Source: an uncultured Bacteroides sp. | Lineage (GTDB): Bacteria > Bacteroidota > Bacteroidia > Bacteroidales > Bacteroidaceae | Assembly (NCBI GenBank): GCA_900553815.1 | Contig: USEY01000004.1 | Span: 1 to 64,000, forward strand | Length of the DNA: 64,000 nucleotides | Direction of reading: 5' to 3' | Part shown: positions 51,906 through 62,075 of the stretch, piece by piece | How the letters are laid out: each line of letters opens with the position of its first letter | Position numbering within the stretch: position 1 is the stretch's first letter | Position numbers and translations under genes: made by a program | The notes under the pieces: model-generated | Database searches by the model: none | Told to the model about the DNA's origin: nothing | What the model saw: only the letters and a program-made list of their open reading frames with translations

Positions 51906-53768
51906 TTATTTGTACAACGTTGGGTTTTGCGAACTGTTCAGGTACTTGGACGAATCGATGGGAAACTTATTCAGGTTGTTCACGTAGAAGTTGTTCATCA
52001 ATTGTTCGGCCCAAGGTCCGTAAGTGAATGCGCTGCTATGTCCGTAGCCCATGACGTGTCCCAATTCGTGAAACATCAGGTTGCAGGAGTAAGCATTGGT
52101 GTAGTGTTGTAAATAAGCCTGCTGGTAAACACCCCATGTAGAGCCTCCTCCCAATCCAAGGACACCGTTGCCCGGATAGACAAGGCCTACAATCAGTGTC
52201 CGTTCGATGCGCATCTGCTGCAATACCCTTTCGGGGGTGACAGGGTTCTTGTTGTCATCATACAGCTTGTCTACATTGTCGGCCAGGATTTGCTCGTGTT
52301 CGGGCATGTCTATCATGTAGGTAAAGTTGATGAGTACGGCCACCGCTTCGCGGCAATGCACTGGTCGTATGCCCATCCAGTTGCCATTAGGACCTCCATC
52401 AGGCAGGTCGGGGTCGCCGCCGTAGAGCCCGAAGCTGATATTCCATCCGTGCTTGATTTTCTGCAATTTCGCCCAGTATTCATCGTCCGACACCAGCTTG
52501 AATTCAGCGTCGGCCAGCAACTCGGGGCGCATGGGCGGGATTTGAATAATCTTTCCCGACTCGGTGCGATAGGTTGCCGCGCGGCTGCTGAAGGGCACGT
52601 CGTTATAGAAGTCGGCAAATGCCGGTATGGAGTCGAAATAGGCAAGGTCGAAGAACTCATTGCTTAAGGCCGGTATGCGAGTCATGATTTTCATGCGGCT
52701 GACACTGCGGGGCGAGTAGAAGCGTACGTGCAACTGGCCGTTGTCGGTAAACTTGGTTTGCAGCGTACGACCCGTATGAAACGACCGTTGCTTGGAGTCG
52801 GCGTAGACGGTTTTCGGCTCATCGTCTTGCAATATCTTGGCATAGTTCCCCTCGTCGTAAGCCATGGTGGTGACGAAAAGCGTACCCAGGTTGTCGTCAG
52901 GGTGTGAGACGTGTGTACCTATGTTGGTTATGTGGTTGGGGCGTATGCTGATTTGCTCGAATCCATACGTCTGCTTTTGTCCTTCTCCCTCGTAGCTTCG
53001 TGTGCGCAGTTCGATGTTGCCTTCCAGTGCTTCGTCCTCTCGTGTAGGCATGAACATGCAGGAGGATGAGCGCAGGAGGTCTTCTTCGCGAATGACTCCG
53101 TCGCTGCTTCCGGCAAAGACACTGTCGGCTGCAAAGGAGGTGTAGAAACGTCCGCCTTGCCAGTGCACCTTGTTGGACGATACTGCCGTGCGCACGTAGG
53201 GATTGTTGTAGCTGAAGCTGAAGTCTGCCCGACCAATAATGCGTCGCTGCACGATGGTTTGCTGGATGTGTGCCACTTCTTCGCGTCCGCTGCCTGCGTC
53301 GGTTACTGTCACGCTGAAGGGAGTGCGTGAGTAGAAGTATTCGGCCTGTAGCGGGCGTTGCAAGTCTTCGGGGAAACTCAGCCAGGTGTCAGAGGCGCGT
53401 GTCAGGGTGTGGATGGTGGCCTGGTCGTCGGCGGCATTGCCTTTCACTCCCAGCACCAGCAGCTGGTAGTCGCCTTCGTGCAGGCCCTCTACTGATATTT
53501 CCGCAGTGGCCGGATTGTAGGCTACGCGCATGTTGGTCACCAGGCGTCCGTCGGGATAGGCTATGTAGTAGGCCACTTGGTCGAAGCGTGCGTCTTGCGT
53601 ATCGTCGTCGGCAGCACGTGTGCCGATGCCGTCGTAGGGTTGGCACTTCAACCTGAAGGTGGCTGTGTTGTCGTTTCTTGTTGCGTTGGGGCTTTCCCAA
53701 TCATCGTTGCTGCACGAGGCGGCCAGCATGGTGCAGGCAGCGATGGCTAATAGTTTCAGATGCTTCAT
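51906..53768 (-). CDS. Lipoprotein with fimbrillin-like N-terminus and C-terminal metzincin-type zinc protease site
   Basis: This 620-aa protein has a lipoprotein signal ending LAASCSND. The N-terminal part (about 30-330) resembles FimB/Mfa2 fimbrial anchor proteins (FRLKCQPYDG, YYIAYPDGRLV, SIRPNHITNI). The C-terminal part carries HELGHVMGYGH at residues 567-577, an exact HExxHxxGxxH metzincin zinc motif, preceded by SCNLMF and followed by Met-containing QLMNNF. A secreted fimbrial-type protein with a protease site could process fimbrillins or host proteins, but neither is shown. It is the second gene of the operon. Confidence 0.78.
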   Translation of the reverse strand: MKHLKLLAIAACTMLAASCSNDDWESPNATRNDNTATFRLKCQPYDGIGTRAADDDTQDARFDQVAYYIAYPDGRLVTNMRVAYNPATAEISVEGLHEGDYQLLVLGVKGNAADDQATIHTLTRASDTWLSFPEDLQRPLQAEYFYSRTPFSVTVTDAGSGREEVAHIQQTIVQRRIIGRADFSFSYNNPYVRTAVSSNKVHWQGGRFYTSFAADSVFAGSSDGVIREEDLLRSSSCMFMPTREDEALEGNIELRTRSYEGEGQKQTYGFEQISIRPNHITNIGTHVSHPDDNLGTLFVTTMAYDEGNYAKILQDDEPKTVYADSKQRSFHTGRTLQTKFTDNGQLHVRFYSPRSVSRMKIMTRIPALSNEFFDLAYFDSIPAFADFYNDVPFSSRAATYRTESGKIIQIPPMRPELLADAEFKLVSDDEYWAKLQKIKHGWNISFGLYGGDPDLPDGGPNGNWMGIRPVHCREAVAVLINFTYMIDMPEHEQILADNVDKLYDDNKNPVTPERVLQQMRIERTLIVGLVYPGNGVLGLGGGSTWGVYQQAYLQHYTNAYSCNLMFHELGHVMGYGHSSAFTYGPWAEQLMNNFYVNNLNKFPIDSSKYLNSSQNPTLYK

Positions 53769-53837
53769 AATTAGTTAAATATCAGTATTTATGTTTGTTA
53801 TTCCTGTTTGTCAGTGAAAATATTTTTTTCTTGGTTG

Positions 53838-54842
53838 TCAGTTGACAGGGATTTCGACTGTCTCTCCTTCTTGCCAGCCAACCATGTTGTCCATATCCCA
53901 TATCAGGTCGCTCTCTTTCAGGCTGAGGTTGAACAGATAGTAGTAGGAAGCTGTAAAATCGTGCTTCCCGTTGCCGTCTGCATCGCCCACTTCCTCTCCA
54001 TTGAGGGTGAAGGAGTTTAGCTCGCCCGTAGGAGTTTCAATTACGACATTCAGCATGGCTCCCTGGAGGTCTGCCGTAGGCAATATGGGCAGATAGGCCA
54101 TGTAGGTTTTCTTGTCGGCCGGCAACTCCAATCCTCCGTTGCCCAACTTCAGGCTGACGGTTGATACTGCACCCGATGTTTGCGTGGCAGTCTCGCTGCC
54201 GGCGTCGCACTGTCCTTGGGTGTAAAATGTGGGGCGGGTACTTTCTATCCGTATGGCAGAAATGGTGTGAGGTCGCTCTCCGTTGTTGGTTAGGCGAAAG
54301 ATAAGCAGCCCAGTGAGTTGGCGGAAACGCAGGTTGGGCAATGTGGCAGAACTTTCGGCTCGATTGACGACGTTGGATGCCATGGCCCGGTAGTGGTGCA
54401 AGTGCCTTGACTGGTTGAAGTCTGCTTGCACGATGCCTGTGGCAGGCACTTCCCAGGTCAGCGTGTGGCCTGTCAGCTGTCCGTTTGCCGGATAGAGGGC
54501 AAAACAAGTGCGGTTGTCTGTCTTCGGGCCTGTGTACTTGAAATGTGCACTGCCCATGCCGCCGTCGGCTGTGCTGAAGGCATAAGGTTGGGTAGTGTCA
54601 AAATCGCTTCCCATCCATACGGTTATCTGGTCGCCTGCATCCCAGCGGAAGCGGTAGCTGTTTTCGTCAACAGATACGCGTGTGGCGGCTGTGTCGTGGA
54701 GGTGTAATTCGTAAGTAGTGTGAGGCATGGCAGGTGGCGTTGCCATTGGGGTATCCTCTTGTGTGCATCCTTGCCAGGTGAGCGCTTGCGCGCATGCCAG
54801 GAGGATTATGAGGAATTGCAACGTCTTCCTTTCTTTTTTCAT
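53838..54842 (-). CDS. Fimbrillin-family lipoprotein
   Basis: This 334-aa protein has a lipoprotein signal (FLIILLACAQALTWQGC). It shows the fimbrillin N-domain pattern seen in Bacteroidales FimA/Mfa-like proteins: TRVSVDENSYRFRWDAGDQITVW, given here as RVSVDENSYRFRWDAGDQI, near residue 56. CFALYPANGQL and FRQLTGLLIFRL follow. It is the first gene of the four-gene surface operon and may be the structural or anchor subunit. Exact class is uncertain. Confidence 0.78.
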   Translation of the reverse strand: MKKERKTLQFLIILLACAQALTWQGCTQEDTPMATPPAMPHTTYELHLHDTAATRVSVDENSYRFRWDAGDQITVWMGSDFDTTQPYAFSTADGGMGSAHFKYTGPKTDNRTCFALYPANGQLTGHTLTWEVPATGIVQADFNQSRHLHHYRAMASNVVNRAESSATLPNLRFRQLTGLLIFRLTNNGERPHTISAIRIESTRPTFYTQGQCDAGSETATQTSGAVSTVSLKLGNGGLELPADKKTYMAYLPILPTADLQGAMLNVVIETPTGELNSFTLNGEEVGDADGNGKHDFTASYYYLFNLSLKESDLIWDMDNMVGWQEGETVEIPVN

Positions 54843-54875
54843 GTCTTTTTGTTCCTATAAATTACTTTTGTGAAA

Positions 54876-54901
54876 GCCTCCGCCCAACTACCGGGGGAGG
54901 C
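54876..54901 (-). terminator. Hairpin between the glycosyltransferase and fimbrillin operons
   Basis: GCCTCC (54876-54881) pairs with GGAGGC (54896-54901), with additional CCC/GGG pairing inside. On the minus strand only TTTC follows, so it is a weak terminator. A second, 8-bp stem (AAGGAAAC/GTTTCCTT, 54969-54998) lies nearer the glycosyltransferase stop. Confidence 0.5.
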
Positions 54902-55031
54902 ATTGTTATCCTAAAAACTATGCTCATAACAATGTTTCACCGGCAATGTTTTGGCATTAGCTTTTTTTAAGGAAACAGGACGCTGAAGGAGTTTCCTTGC
55001 GGACAAGTTATCTGCACTGTTGCCAAGAAAT

Positions 55032-56213
55032 TCAGGGCTGGTAGATTTTTAGGATTTCATCCAAGTATCGTTGTCCGCTGAAGTGTTGAAGAGCTTCGCC
55101 GGCTATGCGTGAGTAGTCGAAAGAAGTATCCCAGGCCTGCGCAATGGCCTGCTGAAGGTCGTCGGCATTGCCCGGTTGCACAAGCAGGCCGTTGGCTTCT
55201 GTCAGCAGTTCGGGTATGCCGCCCATGCGGCTGCCTACTACAGGTGTGCCATGCGCCAGGGCTTCTATGAGGCTGAGCGGGTTGTTTTCATACCACACCG
55301 AAGGGATGACAAGCATGCGGGCCCCAACCATCAGCTCATCGACTTTCTGCGGAGTGCATTGCCCCAGGAAGCGGATGTGCGCATGTTGGCCGAAACGTTG
55401 GCGCAGGGCATCTTCCTGAGGGCCTGTCCCGGCAATGAGCAGCGGGAGGTGGGGCAGGCGTGTGGCTGCATTGAGCAAGGTGTCCACACCCTTCTCGGGC
55501 GAGAGGCGGCCGACGTAGAGACAATAGTTTCTGGCCTCACGGGGTTGTGGCGGTGTGGCTGGCGCGGTGGTAAAATTATGCACAACGTGCAGTTTGGATG
55601 CAGGAAATCCGCCTTGCTCCATTTTTTGCTTCATAAAGTGGCTGGGGCAAACGAAGGCGTCGGTCAGGCCCTGTAGGTGCGGGCGACTCCATCGGTTGGC
55701 CTCCAGATAAGCCAGCAGGCTGGCGGGCAGGCTTTGCTTCATGCAGCGGTGGCGCACTACGGGCCATTTTCCCGTGAGGCAGGCCTCGCAGGGTTGCGAC
55801 TTGCGCAGGAAGTTGTAGGTGGGGCAGAGCAACTTATAGTCGTGCAGCGTCCACACCACGCGGATGCCCCGTTGGCGAGCCAACTGCGCCAGGTGGGGCG
55901 ACAGGTAGGAGTGTATGTTGTGCAGATGCACTACATCGGGGCGAAAATCATGGAGCAGGCGGATAAAGCCCTTGTCGGTGCCTTGGCCGAAAAGGGTGCG
56001 CCCGGCTGCACGCAGCAATGCCCCCAAACCGCCAGAGAAACTGACAGCAGGGGCAAAGTAAGCCTCGTCGGCACAGGGCAGGTTGTCGGGATAGCTCATG
56101 GCATAATACCTGACCTCATGTCCGGCTTCTGCCAACAGGCGGCCTACAGACAGGGCGTGGATGCAATCGCCACCCCGCGGATACAAGAACTTATTGACAA
56201 TGAGAATCTTCAT
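55032..56213 (-). CDS. Glycosyltransferase family 4 protein
   Basis: This 393-aa GT-B fold enzyme has an N-terminal acceptor domain (KFLYPRGGDCIHALSVGRLLAEAGHEV, given as FLYPRGGDCIHALSVGRLL, residues 9-27). The GT4 donor domain has YVGRLSPEKGVDTLLNAA, IAGTGPQEDAL and ENNPLSLIEALAHGTPVVGS, with the conserved Glu-x7-Glu region. It adds a sugar during surface polysaccharide synthesis; donor and acceptor are unknown. Its ATG overlaps the flippase stop (ATGA). It is the last gene of wzz-wzy-wzx-GT. Confidence 0.9.
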   Translation of the reverse strand: MKILIVNKFLYPRGGDCIHALSVGRLLAEAGHEVRYYAMSYPDNLPCADEAYFAPAVSFSGGLGALLRAAGRTLFGQGTDKGFIRLLHDFRPDVVHLHNIHSYLSPHLAQLARQRGIRVVWTLHDYKLLCPTYNFLRKSQPCEACLTGKWPVVRHRCMKQSLPASLLAYLEANRWSRPHLQGLTDAFVCPSHFMKQKMEQGGFPASKLHVVHNFTTAPATPPQPREARNYCLYVGRLSPEKGVDTLLNAATRLPHLPLLIAGTGPQEDALRQRFGQHAHIRFLGQCTPQKVDELMVGARMLVIPSVWYENNPLSLIEALAHGTPVVGSRMGGIPELLTEANGLLVQPGNADDLQQAIAQAWDTSFDYSRIAGEALQHFSGQRYLDEILKIYQP

Positions 56214-57565
56214 GGCTGTTGCTCTTTGGATGAGGAAAAGGAGGCTGAGGGATAAAGGCGTGTGTTGCCTTTATCTCGCCGCAGGCAGACGAGGACTGCC
56301 AGCAGTATCAGCACTTCGGTGCCTACCGACACGGCGGCAAACCCATTTTCCTGCCACAGGTCGATGGCTATGTAGTAGGCGACGCAGGCCAGCAGATTGG
56401 CACACGACATGATGCCCACGTAGAGGCGGATGCGCCGCTCGGTGAAGTAGACTCTGGTGTAGGCCATGCAGACGGCCGTGGCAGGCATGGCAAAAGACAG
56501 GATGCCAATCAGGTGCGACAATCTGTCGACGGCATCGAGTGGCATTTTCCCTAATCCGTAGAGCGTCTCGGCTATGAAATCGCGCAACAGGAAAATGGCG
56601 GCCGAGGTGCAGATGGCAAAGGCCAGCAAGTGCAGGGCCACGCGAAAGGTGGTGGCGTACATCTGGGCACGCAGGTGTCTGTGGTACAGATTATTGAGCT
56701 TCACCTGCAGCACGGCGGCTATCTGGGTAATGATGGATAGCGGCATTTGGGTGAATTTCTGGGCATAAACCACTACGGTGACAAGTCCCGGGTGGAGTTG
56801 CGACATGAAGTAGAGCGGCAGGGCATTGGACAGCAAGGTGATGAACTGATTGAACAGCAGCCCGCCTATGGCCTTCCATTCCCGGCGCAGCAATGCCAGG
56901 TTGACAGGCTTGAATTGCCAGTGCAGGCGGCGTTTCAAGAGGCCGAGGAAAACGGCGGCATTGAGCAGGCAACCCGTGCAGGCGGCATACATCAGCAGGG
57001 CTACGTCGCCCTTGCCTGGCCCCGCCAACAGGATGGCTACAACGCAGGCCAGGTTCATAGAGAAGTTGCACAGCAGGCCCAGGGTGAAGTATTTGAACGA
57101 TATCAGTATCTCGCCCAGGTAGAGGTTGAGAGTCAGCAGCAGGGTAAACGGAAAGAACAGGTAGTAGAGCGTCAGGTGCCGGGCGGTATCTTCGGGGCGG
57201 AAGTTCATCAGCAACGAAGGGGCATCGTGGCCCGCCACCAGATTGAACACAACCATGCTTGCCAGCAGCAGTAGCAGGACGGTGTAGAGAAACGAGTTGT
57301 GCAGGCTCATCTCGTCCGTGCACCGGTTGCGGCTGCGCAGCTCCATGGCGCGGGGCACAAGTATGGAGGTGCAAACCGTCTGCACCATGCCGGCAGTCAG
57401 GACGGCCAGGTTGAACAGGTAGAAATAGATGTCGGTGCCGACATTGGCGCCGAAGTGGTAGGCAATGAGCAACTGGAGCACGAAGGCCAGCCCCTTGCAC
57501 ATCACGCTGAAGGCTGACGACTTGAGCGCGCTCAGGGTATAGGTATCTGCCTTTATTAGCTTCAT
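56210..57565 (-). CDS. Wzx/MurJ-like polysaccharide flippase (MOP superfamily)
   Basis: This 451-aa inner-membrane protein has 12-14 hydrophobic helices in the MOP exporter pattern. The N-terminal KADTYTLSALKSSAFSVMCKG segment (given in part as YTLSALKSSAFSVMCKG) and AYHFGANVGTDIYFY resemble MurJ/MviN-type flippases. It probably flips an undecaprenyl-linked oligosaccharide. I start at the ATG at 57565, which overlaps the polymerase stop (ATGA); the longer ORF's leader is Cys/His/Arg-rich and has no membrane character. Confidence 0.85.
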   Translation of the reverse strand: MKLIKADTYTLSALKSSAFSVMCKGLAFVLQLLIAYHFGANVGTDIYFYLFNLAVLTAGMVQTVCTSILVPRAMELRSRNRCTDEMSLHNSFLYTVLLLLLASMVVFNLVAGHDAPSLLMNFRPEDTARHLTLYYLFFPFTLLLTLNLYLGEILISFKYFTLGLLCNFSMNLACVVAILLAGPGKGDVALLMYAACTGCLLNAAVFLGLLKRRLHWQFKPVNLALLRREWKAIGGLLFNQFITLLSNALPLYFMSQLHPGLVTVVVYAQKFTQMPLSIITQIAAVLQVKLNNLYHRHLRAQMYATTFRVALHLLAFAICTSAAIFLLRDFIAETLYGLGKMPLDAVDRLSHLIGILSFAMPATAVCMAYTRVYFTERRIRLYVGIMSCANLLACVAYYIAIDLWQENGFAAVSVGTEVLILLAVLVCLRRDKGNTRLYPSASFSSSKEQQP

Positions 57566-58767
57566 GCCGGCCTCCTTTCGCCTGTCTGTGGCTTGACCTG
57601 CCCCAATACCATGCCGGCCAGGGTAAGCACAAAGAAGCCCCGGTTGTGGGTGAAGGTGGCATCGGCAATGCCCTCGATAAGGAAAAACAAGAATACGCAC
57701 CAAGCCAGGTAGTAGCCCTTCAGGTCGCCCTGCCTCAGCAACGCAGGTGTGCGCCGCAGGAAAAGAAACCAGAAGAGGATATAAAGTCCTACGCCCACCA
57801 CGCCAAATTGGGCAAGCTCAGGATAAAACGCATCGCATACAAACACCGGATTGTCCTTGCTCAGCCCCCACAGCTTGTCGAGCCCATACTGCGCATAGAT
57901 GGACGAGTATTGCTCGGCCGAGGCGAACGTGCCGAAGCTGGCCAACCCGCTGCCCAAGGGGAAATAGTCGCCCAGGATACGGGCCGAAGCCAGCATCATG
58001 GCCGGGCGGCTCCACATTTCGCGCGAGTTCATCATGCCGTCCACGTAGTAAATCACAATCTTGTCGTAGGCCATCCATACGGCTCCGCCCAAGAGCAGGC
58101 AACCCAGCGCCAACGTAGTGAAGTTGAATCGCATGCGCAAGCCGCTCTTCAGGTAGACGAGCAGCAGCACACCCACCAGCCAGAAGCCGTAAAACTTGGA
58201 GCGCGTGGACAGGAAGCCAATGCTGAGCAGCAGTATAAAGGCGGCTATGTCGCTCCACGAGAAGTCGCTGCAATACAGCAGCAGCAAGGCAGTGGCCACG
58301 GCAGCCGTAGCCAGTCGCGAGGGATGGCCGAAAAAGACGTAGGTCAGCCCCGACACGCCAATAATCAGGATGAAAGCGCCCATGGCCAGGCAGAGGACGG
58401 ACAGGATGTGCTTCTGCCGCCCGTTCAGTTGGGGAGCCACGATGTAGGCGCCAAAGAAGCCAATGAAAGGCTTCAGCTGGATGACAAAGTCCTTCAGGAT
58501 GGCACTGGGCGTATTGGAGGCGATGAGCAGCGAATAGGCCACGTAGAAAACAAGGATGCCACCCACCACCAGCAGCGGCCGCAGGTGCAACAGGCTGCGG
58601 CGTTCGTAGGCCATCTGGGCGGCAAACAGCAGCAGCACCAGTGCCAGCAGTTCGTCCGTGAAGCTGAAGGGGAGGCAATCGTAGAAGATGACTCCAAACA
58701 CATAGCTGACTATCAGGTAGAGATAAAACAAGCTATTCTTCGACAAAGCCAGGGACGAGAGTTGCAC
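57562..58767 (-). CDS. O-antigen polymerase/ligase-like membrane protein (Wzy-like)
   Basis: This protein of about 400 aa has ten or more membrane helices and a large periplasmic loop near GSGLASFGTFASAEQYSS. The late segment FYPELAQFGVVGVGLY is typical of the O-antigen ligase/polymerase (Wzy_C) group. It is expected to join or transfer repeat units at the periplasmic face. The start is uncertain: the only ATG (58845) would overlap wzz by about 70 bp, so I favour a GTG at 58767, just past the wzz stop. Both leave all membrane helices intact. Confidence 0.8.
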   Translation of the reverse strand: MQLSSLALSKNSLFYLYLIVSYVFGVIFYDCLPFSFTDELLALVLLLFAAQMAYERRSLLHLRPLLVVGGILVFYVAYSLLIASNTPSAILKDFVIQLKPFIGFFGAYIVAPQLNGRQKHILSVLCLAMGAFILIIGVSGLTYVFFGHPSRLATAAVATALLLLYCSDFSWSDIAAFILLLSIGFLSTRSKFYGFWLVGVLLLVYLKSGLRMRFNFTTLALGCLLLGGAVWMAYDKIVIYYVDGMMNSREMWSRPAMMLASARILGDYFPLGSGLASFGTFASAEQYSSIYAQYGLDKLWGLSKDNPVFVCDAFYPELAQFGVVGVGLYILFWFLFLRRTPALLRQGDLKGYYLAWCVFLFFLIEGIADATFTHNRGFFVLTLAGMVLGQVKPQTGERRPA

Positions 58768-58774
58768 GGCAGAT

Positions 58775-60370
58775 TCAGGACTTTTCAGAGGGTGATGGAT
58801 GCGGACAGGCCGTATGCGGACGAAGCAGACGGACGGTGATGACACCGACCGACAAGATAAAGGCTACCAGCATGGCCACCAGCAGCGTGATGGACTTCTT
58901 GGGGAAGACGGGCTTGGCCGAGCAATAGGCGGCGTCGATGACACGGGCTGCCTGCTCGTCGGGCGAGCTGACCAGGATGTTTTCCTGCAGCTTCTGCATC
59001 AGGAAGAGATACATGGTTTCCTTCAGCTTCTGCTGGCGCTTCATTTCTATATACTGGCGTTCGATGGTAGGCAATACGTCGAGCTGGGCATCGAGTGAGC
59101 GGTTTTTCTTCAGAAACTCGTCGAGGCTGGCGCGCAGGCTGCTGCGGGTAGCGGCCAGGGCTTCGGCCAGCATTTTCTGCTGTTCGTCGAGCTGCTCCTC
59201 GGTGCGCACCAGGGCAGGGTTGCCGGCTTCCGACACCATCAGCAGCCTCCGGCGCTCCAATACCAGCTGGTTGTAGACGGCCACGGCTTCCTCGCCCACG
59301 CCCTCCAGGGCAGGTACCGAGGCATAGCGGTTGGCGGGATTCTTCAGGTAGTCTATCACGTAGTCGAGCATCTTCAGGCGCGCTTCCATTTCCAGCACCA
59401 GGGCTTCTACCTCCTGACGTCCGGTCACGGCTGCCTTGGCATAGAGGGTAGGCTCGGGCACGTTGTGTTGCTTCTGATAGGCTTCTATCTCCACTTCCAG
59501 CTGCGAGAGTTCGCGGCTCACGGTGTCCAGTTTCTGGCGGACAAAGCGGCTATTAAGCCCTGCTTCCTTTATTTTGGTAGACATTGACTGGCGGTTGAAG
59601 GCCTCCATCAGGGCGTTGAGCAGGTCGCGTCCCCGCTGCTTGCTTTCGTCGTCGACAGACAGCAGGATGATGTCGGACACCGTCTCTTCCAAGCCCACGA
59701 ACAGGTCGTCGGACAAGTCCTCGTAGACCTTCTGCAGGGGCGTGATGCGGACATGCAGGGTGTAGCTGCCCGCAGGCACGGCGGCCGAAGGACGGGCTGA
59801 CAAGACGAGCGTGTCGCCTCCCGGCAGGCCGATGCGGCAGGGCAGTGCCGAGCCTGCAACCTCCACGTCGTCGGCAAACAGCTTGCTCTTGGCCTTTACC
59901 CGGCTTACGCGTGTGCCGTCCATTTCGATGGTCAGCTTCAGCGTTTCGCTCAGCGTGTCGAGGTAGGAGGGTGGGAAAGCCACGTCGAGCGGCTGCGAGT
60001 CGCCATAGAGCAAAACGCGCTTCAGCCCCTGCCAGCGACGCATCTCTACCTGATAGCCCACCGCCCGGATGGCTTCGGTCATGCAGCGGCGCGACTTGAC
60101 CAGCAGCACCTCGTTGTCGGCATTCATGCCCCCGGCCATGCCTCCCAGCAAGCCTCCCAGGCCTGTGCTTTTCAGCATTTTCATTTCCGATGCCATGCCG
60201 TCTTTCTGCTCAATGAGCTGCATGCGTGCTATAAACTCGTATTGCCGGGGCGTCATCAGCAGGAAGACGATGGCTGCCACTAGGCAGACGGCCCCGATGG
60301 GCACGTAGCATCTCCACTGCGCCAGGTAGCGGCTCAACAAGGCTCCTATGTGTACGTTTTCGTCGTTCAT
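58775..60370 (-). CDS. Wzz-type chain length determinant / polysaccharide co-polymerase
   Basis: This 531-aa protein has two membrane helices (about residues 22-40 and 490-510) flanking a long periplasmic region. The region is rich in coiled coil (about 270-460), with the Wzz N-terminal domain RQYEFIARMQLIEQ near residue 42. The late segment SAKPVFPKKSITLLVAML is the proline-containing second transmembrane region. It has no C-terminal tyrosine kinase domain. It sets polymer length with Wzy. It is the first gene of the locus, 49 bp downstream of the rhlE-like gene. Confidence 0.9.
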   Translation of the reverse strand: MNDENVHIGALLSRYLAQWRCYVPIGAVCLVAAIVFLLMTPRQYEFIARMQLIEQKDGMASEMKMLKSTGLGGLLGGMAGGMNADNEVLLVKSRRCMTEAIRAVGYQVEMRRWQGLKRVLLYGDSQPLDVAFPPSYLDTLSETLKLTIEMDGTRVSRVKAKSKLFADDVEVAGSALPCRIGLPGGDTLVLSARPSAAVPAGSYTLHVRITPLQKVYEDLSDDLFVGLEETVSDIILLSVDDESKQRGRDLLNALMEAFNRQSMSTKIKEAGLNSRFVRQKLDTVSRELSQLEVEIEAYQKQHNVPEPTLYAKAAVTGRQEVEALVLEMEARLKMLDYVIDYLKNPANRYASVPALEGVGEEAVAVYNQLVLERRRLLMVSEAGNPALVRTEEQLDEQQKMLAEALAATRSSLRASLDEFLKKNRSLDAQLDVLPTIERQYIEMKRQQKLKETMYLFLMQKLQENILVSSPDEQAARVIDAAYCSAKPVFPKKSITLLVAMLVAFILSVGVITVRLLRPHTACPHPSPSEKS

Positions 60371-60419
60371 GGGCGTGCGTTTTGGTCTCTCCGATTGTTC
60401 GTTTTTCTTTGTTCAGGGC

Positions 60420-61649
<1,230 letters not shown>

Positions 61650-61668
61650 GTTTTTTCCTTTTTGGACG

Positions 61669-61676
61669 CAAATATA
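61669..61676 (-). promoter_or_regulatory. -7 box of the rhlE-like gene
   Basis: TATATTTG on the minus strand matches TAnnTTTG exactly, about 20 bp before the ATG, implying a very short leader. Confidence 0.55.
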
Positions 61677-61757
61677 CAATTTTTCAGCTACACAGTGGAT
61701 AATGGCGGGTAGTTTCTTGGGAAAGAATAGGCTCAAGTTTGGCGAAGTCAAACTTGC

Positions 61758-61812
61758 AGAAGTTACAGAAGTTAAAAGAAGTTATCGCCCGTCAAGGCGG
61801 GCTTAGAAGTTA
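61758..61812. repeat. AGAAGTTA repeats around a small hairpin
   Basis: AGAAGTTA occurs at 61758, 61767, 61777 and 61805. Between the third and fourth copies is the hairpin GCCCG/CGGGC (61787-61791, 61798-61802). It lies just upstream of the rhlE-like promoter. Confidence 0.75.
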
Positions 61813-61940
61813 AAGCCGATAGTTTGGGGTGTATGGCCGACATATTTTTCACAAAGATATTAGCTTAAATACATTTGAAGTTGACAAGGGGACGAGGGGG
61901 TGAGTAGGCGAGGGGCAGATTTTTCAAATCCATATTAAAG

Positions 61941-62070
61941 CCCTTATCACTCACCACTTACCACTTATCACTCACCGCTCACCACTTATCACTTACCACT
62001 CACCGCTAATAAACGCTGCTCACCACCGATGCCCTATACTTACCACTCACCACTTACCACTTATCACTGA
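61941..62070. repeat. Heptanucleotide tandem repeats (CACTTAC/CACTCAC/CACTTAT)
   Basis: Ten consecutive 7-bp units fill 61941-62010, a 33-bp interruption follows, and three more units fill 62044-62064 with a partial unit after. Three units make 21 bp, close to the period of the other arrays. It ends just before the stop of the second helicase gene (62076). Confidence 0.88.
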
Positions 62071-62075
62071 AAACC

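Larger units (their letters stand above)
61650..62075. other. 426-bp gene-free region between two helicase genes
   Basis: Both helicase genes are on the minus strand. The gap holds the rhlE-like promoter, the AGAAGTTA repeats with a hairpin, and the heptamer array. I see no coding sequence; one clear terminator for the upstream helicase is lacking. Confidence 0.65.
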
